The notes under the pieces: generated by a model
Database searches by the model: none
Told to the model about the DNA's origin: nothing
What the model saw: only the letters and a program-made list of their open reading frames with translations
Part shown: positions 26,489 through 37,549 of the stretch, one piece after another
How positions within the stretch are numbered: the first letter of the stretch is position 1
Layout: every line of letters begins with the position of its first letter
NCBI GenBank assembly: GCA_023143095.1
Contig: JAGLIF010000009.1
Location: 164,837 to 228,836, forward strand
Length of the DNA: 64,000 nt
DNA from: Candidatus Altimarinota bacterium
GTDB taxonomy: Bacteria > Patescibacteriota > Gracilibacteria > UBA4473
Reading direction: 5' to 3'
Translations under genes and position numbers: made by a program

Positions 26489-27637
26489 TTATTTCCACAA
26501 AATATAAGTAGACTTATCTACCAAAATTTCTCCATATTCTTTTACCATAAACCCATCCGAAACATTCCTTACTTCTGGATATTGTAATCCTCCTTCTGTT
26601 TTTATTGCTCCATCCGAAGGATAAATAGCAAAAAAACGACGAATAATATTCTGAGGAATCGGATCTATTTTTATCTTCGAAATATTTTCAGTAGCTTCCG
26701 CATCCAAAATCGTCAAATAATAATTTGAAGCTTCCTGAATCTTAGGTATCAAATAATTCATTGAATTTGTTTTTTGTTGATCAGAAAGCCCTAATCTTTG
26801 AAAAAAATCTGTTTCTTCTAAAAATGAAATAAGCGCTTGTTTTGTTTCAAAATTTTGACCATTTCGTGTAAGTTCAACCTTTTTCAATCCCAATTCATAA
26901 AACAAATTATCAACTTTCGTTCCTTTGGCAAAAATCTCCCCATCCTTTCCATCTAACAACCAAAAATCACCACTTATAAAATCTGGTGAAACATTTTTAT
27001 ACTGTTTCCATTCTGAATTAACAAAAACCTTTATTTTCCCATCTGGAACATTTTCAAAATAAATAAATGGTGAATTGAAAGTAGGAGTTTGTATAACCGC
27101 TGAATCACTTTCACTAATAATTCCCTCAATAGCAATTGAGTTTCCTCTTTTAGCAATCAATTTTCCAGAATACTTCTTTCCTTTTGCTTTTTTAATTGAG
27201 AAAGAGGAACTATCTCCATAAGCAATAGATTCCGCATTTGAAGATTCCCAATACCCCTCACCTTCACAATAATCAGAAAGTGCCACCCACCAACCAGTCC
27301 ATCCCATACCTGTTGTTATTCCTTCCCAATTATATAACCCAGCAGATGTTACATTATTATAAACACGCTCATCACTATAATCGATACCCGATTTTTTCAT
27401 ATCACCTTTAATCTCTACTAAAAAATTTTCAATATCTTTACATAATTTTGGTTCTGCATAAAAACAAGACAAATCACTTCCCACCAAAGAATTATTTACA
27501 AAATGACAACCACAATTCCAAGGACAAGAAATTGCTACAGATTTAGATGTTGGAGGATGTATCTGAACTGCTTTTTCATTAAAACTACAACCAACAAAAA
27601 GCAAAGGAACAATCGCGATCTTTAAAAATTTTTTCAT
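26489..27637 (-). CDS. Putative lipoprotein of unknown function
   Basis: The 382-residue protein has a short signal peptide with a lipobox-like end (IAIVPLLFVGC, Cys17), so it should be lipidated and processed by LspA. The mature part has several Cys in the first 50 residues (CPWNCGCHF) and a mixed alpha/beta body. No family is recognised. It lies 8 bases after the gene at 27646 and 6 before the 1192-residue secreted protein, so the three are likely co-expressed. Confidence 0.65.
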   Translation of the reverse strand: MKKFLKIAIVPLLFVGCSFNEKAVQIHPPTSKSVAISCPWNCGCHFVNNSLVGSDLSCFYAEPKLCKDIENFLVEIKGDMKKSGIDYSDERVYNNVTSAGLYNWEGITTGMGWTGWWVALSDYCEGEGYWESSNAESIAYGDSSSFSIKKAKGKKYSGKLIAKRGNSIAIEGIISESDSAVIQTPTFNSPFIYFENVPDGKIKVFVNSEWKQYKNVSPDFISGDFWLLDGKDGEIFAKGTKVDNLFYELGLKKVELTRNGQNFETKQALISFLEETDFFQRLGLSDQQKTNSMNYLIPKIQEASNYYLTILDAEATENISKIKIDPIPQNIIRRFFAIYPSDGAIKTEGGLQYPEVRNVSDGFMVKEYGEILVDKSTYILWK

Positions 27638-27645
27638 TTTATAAA

Positions 27646-28995
27646 TTAGTTAAAAAGTTTTTTAATAAGTATCCATGCCGTAACAAACATGCCAAGAAAA
27701 AAAATACTTCCCAATAAAAACAATGGTAAGTATTTACTATTATTCACTATTCCTACTTTAGCAAAAAAATCTCCAACATCTTCTTTTTTTTCTTGCTCTA
27801 ATTCTAGCGTTTCAGATAACTCTTCTTGTTTTTCAAAATCATCCGCGCTTGTCAATTCTGCTTTTTTCTCTAAGTCTCTCAAAATATAATTTGCCTCCAA
27901 CTCAATATGTTCAAAATTATCTTCTAAATACTCATCAAAAATCTTTACACTTCCATAATCTTTATCTGCTTCCTTCTGCAAAACATAAGTTGTTATCGAT
28001 CTTGGATCCAAAATCATCGACCAAATATGTATCAATTCATCAGCATCCTTATAAGATAGTATTTTCTTTAGTGTTTCATATTTCAAAATTCCTCGCAAAG
28101 CCAAATGTTTTGCAAATAGTGGAAACTGATTTTCTATCGCTTCATAATAACTATTAATTCCAAATAACTCATTTTTCCCTTCTCTTTTTATTGGAGAAAG
28201 CACTGGATGAGAAAGACTTTCCACAGATTCTCCATTTTCATCCAATAAATAAACACCTGTTGTAATATCCACCATCCCTTTTCCTAAATTAAAAGTCTTG
28301 GGATTCAATACTCTAAAATTTTGAACCTCATTGCTCGGAAAAGATTCCGCAATTTCATACCGATTGAAATAACTATTTTTAGTCGTCTCTGGATAAATAA
28401 AAAGTCTTTTCCAATCGGCAAAAATCTCTCCTTTATGATTAAAAGAAACATTTTGCGTATACCAAGCTTTATAATTTTCTTCCGAATTATTTTTCAACAC
28501 CGAAATAAGTTCCCCATCATACAAATAATTTTCACTTCGCACTTGCATCAAATCTGCTGCTTCCAGAGTAAAAAAAGCACAACCTAAAAACTGTCGTTTT
28601 CCCATTTTATTAATTAAATACTCTTCCACTATAATATTTTTCTTTGCTTTCTCTTCCCACTTGTCAGCCTTAGTATAAACAGGAAATGGAGAAAATGGTG
28701 GATGCTGATAACCAGTTCTCAATCCAAAACTATGCAATCTCATTTCAAATAATGGCTCATCAATATCTATCCCAAAAGAAGAAAGACTTTTATAATAAGG
28801 TGAAAACTTTTCTTCTAATCTTTTGTAATCTAACCTTAAAACATCTGGATACGCCTCCTGAAAACTACCTATCTCAGACATATTAGACTTTAATGTTTCA
28901 AAACAAGCAGCTCTCTCCTCATAAGTTTTATTGATAGCACTAACATTAAAAAAAGGAAAAATAAGACACATCAAAACCAATATTTGTTTTTTCAT
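27646..28995 (-). CDS. Secreted or membrane-anchored protein of unknown function
   Basis: The 449-residue protein has a signal peptide (KKQILVLMCLIFPFFNVSA) and one hydrophobic segment at its C-terminus (LFLLGSIFFLGMFVTAWILI) followed by KKLFN, so it is displayed outside with a C-terminal membrane anchor. The region before the anchor is Glu/Lys-rich and probably helical. It is the first gene of the secreted cassette. No homologous family is recognised. Confidence 0.65.
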   Translation of the reverse strand: MKKQILVLMCLIFPFFNVSAINKTYEERAACFETLKSNMSEIGSFQEAYPDVLRLDYKRLEEKFSPYYKSLSSFGIDIDEPLFEMRLHSFGLRTGYQHPPFSPFPVYTKADKWEEKAKKNIIVEEYLINKMGKRQFLGCAFFTLEAADLMQVRSENYLYDGELISVLKNNSEENYKAWYTQNVSFNHKGEIFADWKRLFIYPETTKNSYFNRYEIAESFPSNEVQNFRVLNPKTFNLGKGMVDITTGVYLLDENGESVESLSHPVLSPIKREGKNELFGINSYYEAIENQFPLFAKHLALRGILKYETLKKILSYKDADELIHIWSMILDPRSITTYVLQKEADKDYGSVKIFDEYLEDNFEHIELEANYILRDLEKKAELTSADDFEKQEELSETLELEQEKKEDVGDFFAKVGIVNNSKYLPLFLLGSIFFLGMFVTAWILIKKLFN

Positions 28996-29097
28996 TTTTT
29001 TTCACCTTAAATAATAACAAGTTCCTTTCCCAAAAGCTCCTAAAAACGATTGAAAAATATTTCATTTATTTTATCAAACTATTTTTTTTGATAACTT

Positions 29098-29135
29098 AAA
29101 GTCTGGACTCAAAGCTCCCCAAGTCCGAACTTTGG
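29098..29135. repeat. Imperfect inverted repeat, AAGTCTGGACTC family
   Basis: AAAGTCTGGACTC (from 29098) is followed by CAAGTCCGAACTTT (to about 29133), an imperfect hairpin upstream of leuB. The minus strand at 55704-55738 carries a clearly related sequence, and a perfect variant is at 58215-58241. Confidence 0.6.
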
Positions 29136-29205
29136 AATGACCAAGGCTTTTTTTTGTTTTTTTATCAAAGTTTCCTTAATATCTTGCAGCTTTCATCTTA
29201 AAAAA

Positions 29206-30288
29206 ATGACAAAAACTTATAAAATAGCACTCCTTCCTGGAGACGGTATCGGCGAAGAAGTTTGTGAACAGGCTGTAAAGGTTCTTAATAAATGCGAAAA
29301 ACTCTTTGGATTTTCTCTTCAATTTACTCATGGACTCATCGGAGGAGCCGCTTGGTCAAAACACAAAAACCACTTCCCAAAAGAAACTCAAGATCTAGCT
29401 AAAAACTCTGATGCTATTCTTTTTGGATCTGTTGGAGGTCCGGTAGAAGCACAATTTGAACAACAATGGAATAATTGTGAAAAAAACTCTATTTTAGCGA
29501 TTCGAAAATTCCTCAATCTCTCGATCAACTTAAGACCAGCTCCTATCTTCTCTCAATTAACAGATTTTTGTCCACTCAAAAAAGAAATTATTGGGAATGA
29601 AGACTTTGAGATTCTAGTAATTCGAGAACTTTCTCAAGGTATTTATTTCGGAGAACATTCTCGTCCCTCTCCTAATGAGGCAACAGACACCTCTCAATAC
29701 GATCGAAAAACCATTAAAAAAGTCGCTCAATTTGCATTCAAAACCGCACAATCACGAAATAAAAAACTCTCTTCTGTCGACAAAGCAAATGTTTTAGAGA
29801 CTTCTCGACTATGGCGAGAAGTTTTTGAAGAAGAAGCAAAAAATTATCCTAAAGTTAATTTTGAAAGTATTTACATAGATAACATGGTTACCCAACTTGT
29901 TAAAAACCCAAAACAATTTGATGTCATTGCTTGTCCAAACCTTTTTGGCGATATTATCTCTGATCTTACCTCTGTTTTACCAGGAAGTCTAGGCATGCTT
30001 GGATCTGCTAGCTTCGGAGACTCTGTACATCTCTATGAACCTTCTGGAGGATCTGCCCCTGATATTGCTGGAAAAGACATTGCCAACCCAATCGCTCAAA
30101 TACTATCTGCATCCATGATGCTTCGGTTTTCTTTTAAAGAACACTCTGCAGCAGACGCAATAGATCAAGCTATTCGAAATGTTATCAAAATTGGTTATAG
30201 AACAGGGGATATTTTTTCTGGAAAAGCTGGAGAACAAAAAGTTTCTTGCTCAGAAATGGGAGATGTTATTACAGAAAATATAGGATAA
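29206..30288 (+). CDS. leuB: 3-isopropylmalate dehydrogenase
   Basis: The enzyme oxidatively decarboxylates 3-isopropylmalate with NAD+. Family signatures: IALLPGDGIGEEV at the N-terminus, LRPAPIF, RELSQGIYFGEHSR and the metal/NAD region CPNLFGDIISDL with PSGGSAPDIAGK. The frame is open back to 29137, but MTKTYKIALLPGDGIG at 29206 is the true start by family comparison. It is separated from leuACD by the three secreted-protein genes on the other strand, so it needs its own promoter in the 210 bases after the cassette. Confidence 0.95.
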   Translation: MTKTYKIALLPGDGIGEEVCEQAVKVLNKCEKLFGFSLQFTHGLIGGAAWSKHKNHFPKETQDLAKNSDAILFGSVGGPVEAQFEQQWNNCEKNSILAIRKFLNLSINLRPAPIFSQLTDFCPLKKEIIGNEDFEILVIRELSQGIYFGEHSRPSPNEATDTSQYDRKTIKKVAQFAFKTAQSRNKKLSSVDKANVLETSRLWREVFEEEAKNYPKVNFESIYIDNMVTQLVKNPKQFDVIACPNLFGDIISDLTSVLPGSLGMLGSASFGDSVHLYEPSGGSAPDIAGKDIANPIAQILSASMMLRFSFKEHSAADAIDQAIRNVIKIGYRTGDIFSGKAGEQKVSCSEMGDVITENIG

Positions 30289-30930
30289 AAAAATTCTCTC
30301 ACTCTCATCCACATTTCACTCCCTCATCCCTGCAAAAGCAGGGATTCATACAAAGAAGGAAGACAAAATATCGTAGATCCCGTTTCAAGAACAGGAAGAC
30401 ATTTTCTATGTGGATTCCTGCCTACGCAGGAATGAGGAAAGAAAAAGCTTGTCGTACTGAACTTGTTTCAGGATCTCTGTCTAAAACTATCTCCAAAAAA
30501 GTAAGACCTGGGAGTTTGAGGGTAAAACCGTGTTTGAGCGACATGAAAAATAAATATTGGGTAAATAACTACTCTTAGCGAGTTTTTTTACCCTCAAAAC
30601 TTTTTGGTTCTTTTTAGTTATAAAAAGAATGGAATGAAAATAGGCATGTATAACTTCATTCTGCTGTTTTATTCAAGCACAGAATAGATATAAAATTAAG
30701 AAAAATTTTATTTTCAAACACAAAATATCGTAGATCCCGGATCAAGTCCGGGAAGACAATTATTTTACATTTTTAAGACAAAAATTGGTTCCTGCCTACG
30801 CAGGAATGAGGAAAGACACCCTGCATGAGAAAAGACACACTACCTACTCAGGGATGAGGGAAGAGTGGAACAAAACATTATCTTCCCGAACACATATCCT
30901 AAATCTCAACACCACACTCCATTATACAAC
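30289..30930. repeat. Cluster of dispersed hairpin repeats
   Basis: This 640-base gene-free stretch is built from repeats. ATCCCTGC-AAAA-GCAGGGAT (30326-30345), a CCCGTT-TCAAG-AACAGG arm pair with one mismatch (30380-30396), ATTCCTGC-CTAC-GCAGGAAT (30414-30433), CTGAA-CTTGT-TTCAG near 30458, a long inverted repeat TTTGAGGGTAAAA (30515-30527) with TTTTACCCTCAAA (30586-30598), CCCGGA-TCAAG-TCCGGG (30736-30752), and TTCCTGC-CTAC-GCAGGAA at about 30788-30805. Short frames here are not supported as genes. Confidence 0.85.
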
Positions 30931-30933
30931 CAC

Positions 30934-30957
30934 AAAACCCCGCCAAAGCGGGGCTTC
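30934..30957 (-). terminator. Intrinsic terminator for the LPXTG protein gene
   Basis: On the minus strand GCCCCGC-TTTG-GCGGGG is followed by TTTT. On the plus strand this is CCCCGC (30938-30943), CAAA, GCGGGG (30948-30953). It lies 40 bases past the stop of the gene at 30997 in the right orientation and stands out in an A/T-rich region. Confidence 0.85.
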
Positions 30958-30996
30958 ACAGTAACCCATAAATTTTCCGAAAAAATAATAGTCTAA

Positions 30997-32298
30997 TTAG
31001 TTTTTACGACGAACTCCAAAGAACATCATCAATAATCCCAAGATAGCAATAACTGCAAAGATTTCTGGTCCTGTACTTGGTAACAATGGTGCCGTTCCAT
31101 GCAAATCCCCTTCTTCTTCCCCATCCAAAGATTCTTCCTCATTTCCATCAGCCCCTTCTTCTGTTGAGCCGCTCAACACAACATTAGAATTGCTACCTAC
31201 TCCAAATGAATTTCTCATCTGAAGAATATAATTCAAGAATCCATCTTTATTATCATTTGTTTTGTCTGCTGAAGCAGCTTCCCCAGGTAAAATTTGATCC
31301 TCCGTACTTCTTGGATTACTAGAAAAATAACTTCGATTCAAATTTCGAACTCGATCCAAATTATCTCCTTCTACAACTTCTTCATCCAAGTATCGAAAAC
31401 TTTTTTCTGCTGATCCCTGATATCGAAAATATCCCTCTGGAAACTCATAAACAGTTGCTTCTTCCTCTTCTAAGGATAAAAAAGGTTCTTCCAGATCATC
31501 TACTACTTCATCTCCTACAATTTCATCAAGACCCTCCTCTACAAAACCTTCCTCCACACAACCATCAGCCTTCTCATTCAATTCATAATTTCTATCACAA
31601 GTAATGATACAAAGCGGTGCATTCGATATATCTCCATTTTCAACAGAACCAACAGGACACTCTGCATGAAGTTCTCTAACTAAAGCCAACGAATCCACTG
31701 CTGTAACATCCAAAAAACAAAGTCCATCCTTCGCAACACAAAACGAATCTCCGTCAATATCCCACTTATCATCCGTTTCATAAGCTACCCATAATTTTTG
31801 TCCATCAATCTCATCAACTGGCAAAACGATTTTTGCTGCAGGAGAATAATCGAAAGACTCATTAGACAACCCCCAAATAAAAGCTGCCGCTACTTGCATA
31901 GAATTTTGTCTTTTCATAGAGGTAAAAGTAATATCCACGACCTCTGGTAATCGAGTAGAACTAGGCGCTGAAAATTGCCCATCCCACCAAACCTTATTCA
32001 AAATATCATCACTATAAGTCCTATTACTTGTTATTGTTGTACCACCTACAATCGTCACTCTAGGAAAACCTCCTCCTCTTTGATTTCCCACAGTTACAGT
32101 TCCTGTACCCTCAACCGTAACCGAACTTGATCCAGATGTTGAATTTGGATCATCTGGTTCTTCGGCACCTAATATCAAAACTCCATCTGAAAAGAACTGA
32201 TCATCGTTTACTTCTCCAGAAATCGTTGGAACAGCAAAGACATTACCTGATAAAAGTAAACCTACAGACAAAAGCGAGAAAATTAAAGTTTGTTTCAT
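30997..32298 (-). CDS. LPXTG-type cell-surface protein
   Basis: The protein has a signal peptide (KQTLIFSLLSVGLLLSGNVFA) and a C-terminal sorting signal: LLPSTGPE, then hydrophobic IFAVIAILGLLMMFFGV, then RRKN. This is the sortase substrate layout (LPXTG, membrane span, basic tail). The body is acidic, low in known domains, with a Cys-containing stretch (about residues 190-240) and Glu-rich linkers. ATG at 32298 is preferred over 32316 because it puts the signal peptide at the N-terminus. No sortase gene is in the window. It is monocistronic, with its own terminator at 30934. Confidence 0.8.
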   Translation of the reverse strand: MKQTLIFSLLSVGLLLSGNVFAVPTISGEVNDDQFFSDGVLILGAEEPDDPNSTSGSSSVTVEGTGTVTVGNQRGGGFPRVTIVGGTTITSNRTYSDDILNKVWWDGQFSAPSSTRLPEVVDITFTSMKRQNSMQVAAAFIWGLSNESFDYSPAAKIVLPVDEIDGQKLWVAYETDDKWDIDGDSFCVAKDGLCFLDVTAVDSLALVRELHAECPVGSVENGDISNAPLCIITCDRNYELNEKADGCVEEGFVEEGLDEIVGDEVVDDLEEPFLSLEEEEATVYEFPEGYFRYQGSAEKSFRYLDEEVVEGDNLDRVRNLNRSYFSSNPRSTEDQILPGEAASADKTNDNKDGFLNYILQMRNSFGVGSNSNVVLSGSTEEGADGNEEESLDGEEEGDLHGTAPLLPSTGPEIFAVIAILGLLMMFFGVRRKN

Positions 32299-32479
32299 TT
32301 TTTTATACGAGTTCAAAAAAGTTATTCATCCATAATTAAATAATATTTTGGTGTATGTGCAATTTTTTTATACAAAATAAGATAGCCAAGAATCGAAAAC
32401 ATTTTATTATAGTAAAACACGAAATATCAACTTCTTTTCAAGAAAACAAACATTCACAAACCAAAAATATATACCATTT

Positions 32480-33511
32480 TTAGCTATCAGCAGAAGCATT
32501 AAAATTATCATCTCCTGAATCTTTCTTGTCAATTCGCATCATCCCTCGAAGCCGTTCTCCTACTTCTTCTATTTGATGCTTTGCCTCTTTTTCTCTAATC
32601 GCTTTTAATTTTTCTCCTCCATTTTCCATTACACTCACAAACTTTTTCGCAAAATTCCCGTTTTTAATATCTTCCAACACTTCCCCCATTCGCTCCTTCA
32701 CTGAAGCATCTATAATTCTCGGACCTGAAATATAATCCCCATACTCCGCCGTATCCGAAATGGAATATCTCATAGCAGCCATACCTCCTTCTGCCATCAA
32801 ATCTACAATCAATTTCAATTCGTGCAAACATTCAAAATAAGCTACTTCTGGCTGATATCCCGCCTTTACTAATGTTTCAAATCCAGCTTTTACAAGAGCC
32901 GTACAACCTCCGCAAAGCACAGCTTGTTCTCCAAAAAGATCCGTTTCTGTTTCTTCAGTAAAAGTTGTTTCCAAAATACCCGCTCGTCCTGCTCCAATCA
33001 TTTTTGCATACCCTAAAGCCAAATCTTGAGCATCTCCACTCGCATTTTGTTCTACTGCAAAAAGAGCTGGTACACCAAAATCCTGAACAAATGTCGTTCT
33101 AACTCGATGTCCTGGTCCTTTCGGAGCCACCATCCATACATCCACATCTGAAGGCGGAACAATTCGATCAAATCGAATATTAAACCCATGAGCAAAAACC
33201 AAACTCTTACCTGTGGTAAGGTTGGATTTCACTGATTTTTCATAAATATCTTTTTGAGCAGTGTCTGGCAAAAGCATCACAATGACATCCCCCCATGTTG
33301 CTGCTTGTGAAGTCTCTAATACTTTAAGTCCTGCACTTTCTGCCTTTTTCCAAGTCTTTGATCCTTCTCGAAGCCCAACACAAACTTCTACACCAGAATC
33401 TTGCAAATTCAATGCATGAGCATGTCCTTGTGAACCACAACCCAATATCGCTACTTTTTTTGATTTAATTTTTGACTCATCTATGTCACCGTCATAATAC
33501 ATTTTTACCAT
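32480..33511 (-). CDS. ilvC: Ketol-acid reductoisomerase (class I)
   Basis: The enzyme isomerises and reduces acetolactate or acetohydroxybutyrate in valine, leucine and isoleucine synthesis. The Rossmann motif [13 protein letters not shown] and the loop GLREGSKTW (Arg/Ser pattern usual for NADPH use) are seen. The helical domain has the metal-binding [19 protein letters not shown]. At 343 residues it is the short class I form. It feeds the leu genes 2 to 13 kb away; ilvB/N/D are not in the window. Confidence 0.96.
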   Translation of the reverse strand: MVKMYYDGDIDESKIKSKKVAILGCGSQGHAHALNLQDSGVEVCVGLREGSKTWKKAESAGLKVLETSQAATWGDVIVMLLPDTAQKDIYEKSVKSNLTTGKSLVFAHGFNIRFDRIVPPSDVDVWMVAPKGPGHRVRTTFVQDFGVPALFAVEQNASGDAQDLALGYAKMIGAGRAGILETTFTEETETDLFGEQAVLCGGCTALVKAGFETLVKAGYQPEVAYFECLHELKLIVDLMAEGGMAAMRYSISDTAEYGDYISGPRIIDASVKERMGEVLEDIKNGNFAKKFVSVMENGGEKLKAIREKEAKHQIEEVGERLRGMMRIDKKDSGDDNFNASADS

Positions 33512-35101
<1,590 letters not shown>

Positions 35102-35108
35102 AATAATA

Positions 35109-36515
35109 ATGGATAAAAATCAAGTTTGGGCGGCCGTTTTACAAAGAATTTCGGAAAAAATTTCCAGAATGGAATTTTGTACATGGTTTAAAAAAGTACA
35201 TCTAACAGAAATTTCTGGTGCTGCAATCTTAATTTCTTGCCCAACAGAAATGAATAAAAACTGGATGGAGACGAAATATCACAGTCTTCTTCTTTCTAAT
35301 CTCAAAGGTGTTTTACCAGAAATTGAGAAAATCTTTTTTGATGTAAAATTAGAACTTCAAAATGCTCCAACACAAACACCTGATCTTTTTCAAGCAAAGA
35401 AAGCAGTACGAAAGCTACCCAATAAACCTGAAGTAAGACTCTCACCAGGAATCGAATCACGAATCATTCATTCCAAATTTACCCTTCAAAACTTTGTAGT
35501 GGGAGAAGAAAACCGGTTTGCCCATTCTGCTTGTCTTGCCGCAGCAGAACAAAAACTCAACGAAGCAAAAAAATACAATCCACTTTTTGTATATGGAGGA
35601 GTTGGTCTTGGTAAAACACATCTCTTACAAGGAGCGGCTAATGAAATATTGAGACGACATCCAGAAGCCAAAGTCGTGTATACTACTGCTGAACGCTTTA
35701 TGAATGAAATCATCAAGGCTATTCGTGAACGAAAAACAGACATGCTCCGAAAAAAATATCGTCAAGTTGATGCGTTAATTATTGATGACATTCAATTTTT
35801 TGAAGGAAAAGAAAAAACCCAGGAAGAACTTTTCAATACCTTCAACGATCTTCATGAATTTCATAAACAAATTATTTTCTCCGCAGACCGTCCTCCTTCC
35901 GATTTAGTGGGAATTTCTGACCGACTTCGATCAAGAATGGGGTGGGGATTATCAGCTGATGTACAAATGCCAGGATATGAAACTCGGTTGGCTATCATCC
36001 AAGAAAAAGCGAATGAAATGAACCTCATGCTACCACCAGATGTACAAGAATTTCTAGCAACCAATACCCGAAAGAATCTGCGAGAATTAGAAAGTTGGCT
36101 CAATCAAATTTCTGCTGAAATTGAAATTTCAAAAATTTCTCCCACAATCCAAAGTGTTGGAAAAATTTGGCGAAAACTTAATCCTCACGAAGATTTAACA
36201 TTAAGCGAAAACGGCAAACCTGGTCTCGTAAAAAACACTGATGATATTATCACCTTTGTTTCGGAATATTTTCAAATACCAGCCACAGAACTCTTGGGGA
36301 CTTCTCGAAAATCCGAAATTGTCCTTCCCAGACAAGTCAGTTGGTTTTTATGTAAAGAAGTTTTGAAGATGAGTTTTGAAAAAATTGGAAAAGACTTTAG
36401 CAAAAACCACACAACAATCCTCCATGGAATCAAAAAAGTACAAGAACTCACCCGAACTGACTCTGCCATGGCGCGACATCTCCACGCATTGCGAAAAGAC
36501 TTGGGAGTGAAATAG
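35109..36515 (+). CDS. dnaA: Chromosomal replication initiator protein DnaA
   Basis: The AAA+ initiator binds DnaA boxes at oriC. An N-terminal domain (AAVLQRISEKISRMEFCTWF) is followed by a short linker, then the AAA+ core with Walker A GGVGLGKTHLL, Walker B ALIIDDIQFF and sensor-region DRLRSRMGWGL. The C-terminal helix-turn-helix ends with the DnaA signature NHTTILHGIKKV. Length 468 is normal. It follows purA rather than preceding dnaN, so the usual dnaA-dnaN order is absent. No run of TTATCCACA-type boxes is seen around it. Confidence 0.96.
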   Translation: MDKNQVWAAVLQRISEKISRMEFCTWFKKVHLTEISGAAILISCPTEMNKNWMETKYHSLLLSNLKGVLPEIEKIFFDVKLELQNAPTQTPDLFQAKKAVRKLPNKPEVRLSPGIESRIIHSKFTLQNFVVGEENRFAHSACLAAAEQKLNEAKKYNPLFVYGGVGLGKTHLLQGAANEILRRHPEAKVVYTTAERFMNEIIKAIRERKTDMLRKKYRQVDALIIDDIQFFEGKEKTQEELFNTFNDLHEFHKQIIFSADRPPSDLVGISDRLRSRMGWGLSADVQMPGYETRLAIIQEKANEMNLMLPPDVQEFLATNTRKNLRELESWLNQISAEIEISKISPTIQSVGKIWRKLNPHEDLTLSENGKPGLVKNTDDIITFVSEYFQIPATELLGTSRKSEIVLPRQVSWFLCKEVLKMSFEKIGKDFSKNHTTILHGIKKVQELTRTDSAMARHLHALRKDLGVK

Positions 36516-36574
36516 CTACCATCTCACACTCATTCTTGTCTTATATTCCCTCATTCCTGCGAAGTCCTATTATT

Positions 36575-36614
36575 TTATGTAATGATTTAAATCATGATTA
36601 TAATCATTACATAA
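36575..36614. repeat. 40-bp palindrome, copy 2
   Basis: Left half TTATGTAATGATTTAAATCA and right half TGATTATAATCATTACATAA pair at 18 of 20 positions around the same TCATGA centre as the copy at 13842. It lies 60 bases after the dnaA stop in a 280-base gap that also holds a half copy of the CTCATTCCTGCGAA repeat (36549) and GAGTTCGAACTTGGG (36740). No gene is supported in this gap. Confidence 0.8.
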
Positions 36615-36795
36615 CCAAATCCGTTTAGACCTCTTCACAAAAGGCTTTAATAGTAATTCCAAAATACACTGTTTGAAGGAAGACCTTCCGCAAGTACTGA
36701 CAAATTACAGATTCCAAAACCCAAAAAAACATTGGTTGTATGAGTTCGAACTTGGGAAAAAGAGTTATTTTTTGTTAAAGTTTATTTTTCAGAGG

Positions 36796-37527
36796 TTACT
36801 TAAACACCGATTTCAAAAAATCATCCATCGTGTAAAACCCTGGTTTTTGTTGTAACAACCATTCAGCGCATTTTATCGCACCCAACGCGTATCCATCTCT
36901 ATTTCTGGCAAAATGTTCTATCTTGATACAATCGGAAGACGAATCAAAACCAATCGTATGTCCAAAGTTTACCATTCCCCCTCGAACAGAAGAGAAATGC
37001 AATTCATCATCCTCAATCTTTCGATCGAGTTTTTCTTCCACCACTCTTTTCTTTCGATCAATATTTTGCAACAAAATCGTCTCTAAAGTTTTTGCCGTGC
37101 CAGAAGGCGAATCAACTTTATTTTTATGATGGATTTCATGCCCCCAAACATCATATTCATCCGCTAAATTTATCAATTTTGCCGCCTCCTCTACCACACG
37201 AAAATAAAGATTTACACCAATGGAAAAATTAGAAGCATAAAGAAATCGAACGCCTGATTTTTCAACCATCTCTCGAACCTCATCCATCTCATCATACCAT
37301 CCAGTCGTAATCACAAGACAATCTTTCCCCGCTTTTAAAACTTTTCGAATATTCCCAACACACGCTTTCGGCACAGTGCACTCTATCGCTAGATCACAAT
37401 TCCCAAGTGAGGAAGTATCAATCTCATCACCAACCTCTATCTCCCCAACACTCTGGTGTCCGCGCTCTTGAGCGATTGTTTGTACCGTTTTTCCCATCCC
37501 TCCGAGACCGATGTGTACTAATTTCAT
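36796..37527 (-). CDS. dapB: 4-hydroxy-tetrahydrodipicolinate reductase
   Basis: The enzyme reduces hydroxy-tetrahydrodipicolinate with NAD(P)H in the DAP/lysine pathway. The N-terminal dinucleotide motif is VHIGLGGMGKTV; the catalytic region GHEIHHKNKVDSPSGTAK includes the EIHHxxKxDSPSGTA signature. The start at 37527 puts the Rossmann strand at the N-terminus; the frame extends upstream to 37575 without homology. It is the last gene of the seven-gene lysine operon, 22 bases after asd. Confidence 0.94.
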   Translation of the reverse strand: MKLVHIGLGGMGKTVQTIAQERGHQSVGEIEVGDEIDTSSLGNCDLAIECTVPKACVGNIRKVLKAGKDCLVITTGWYDEMDEVREMVEKSGVRFLYASNFSIGVNLYFRVVEEAAKLINLADEYDVWGHEIHHKNKVDSPSGTAKTLETILLQNIDRKKRVVEEKLDRKIEDDELHFSSVRGGMVNFGHTIGFDSSSDCIKIEHFARNRDGYALGAIKCAEWLLQQKPGFYTMDDFLKSVFK

Positions 37528-37549
37528 TTTCGTTTTTTTCAGTATTCCC

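Noticed and set aside
30246..30578. 110-codon frame after leuB
   Set aside because: It is made of the dispersed hairpin repeats and has no protein-like features.
36516..36795. Origin of replication next to dnaA
   Set aside because: No cluster of TTATCCACA-type DnaA boxes and no dnaN neighbour. The palindrome alone does not make an origin.
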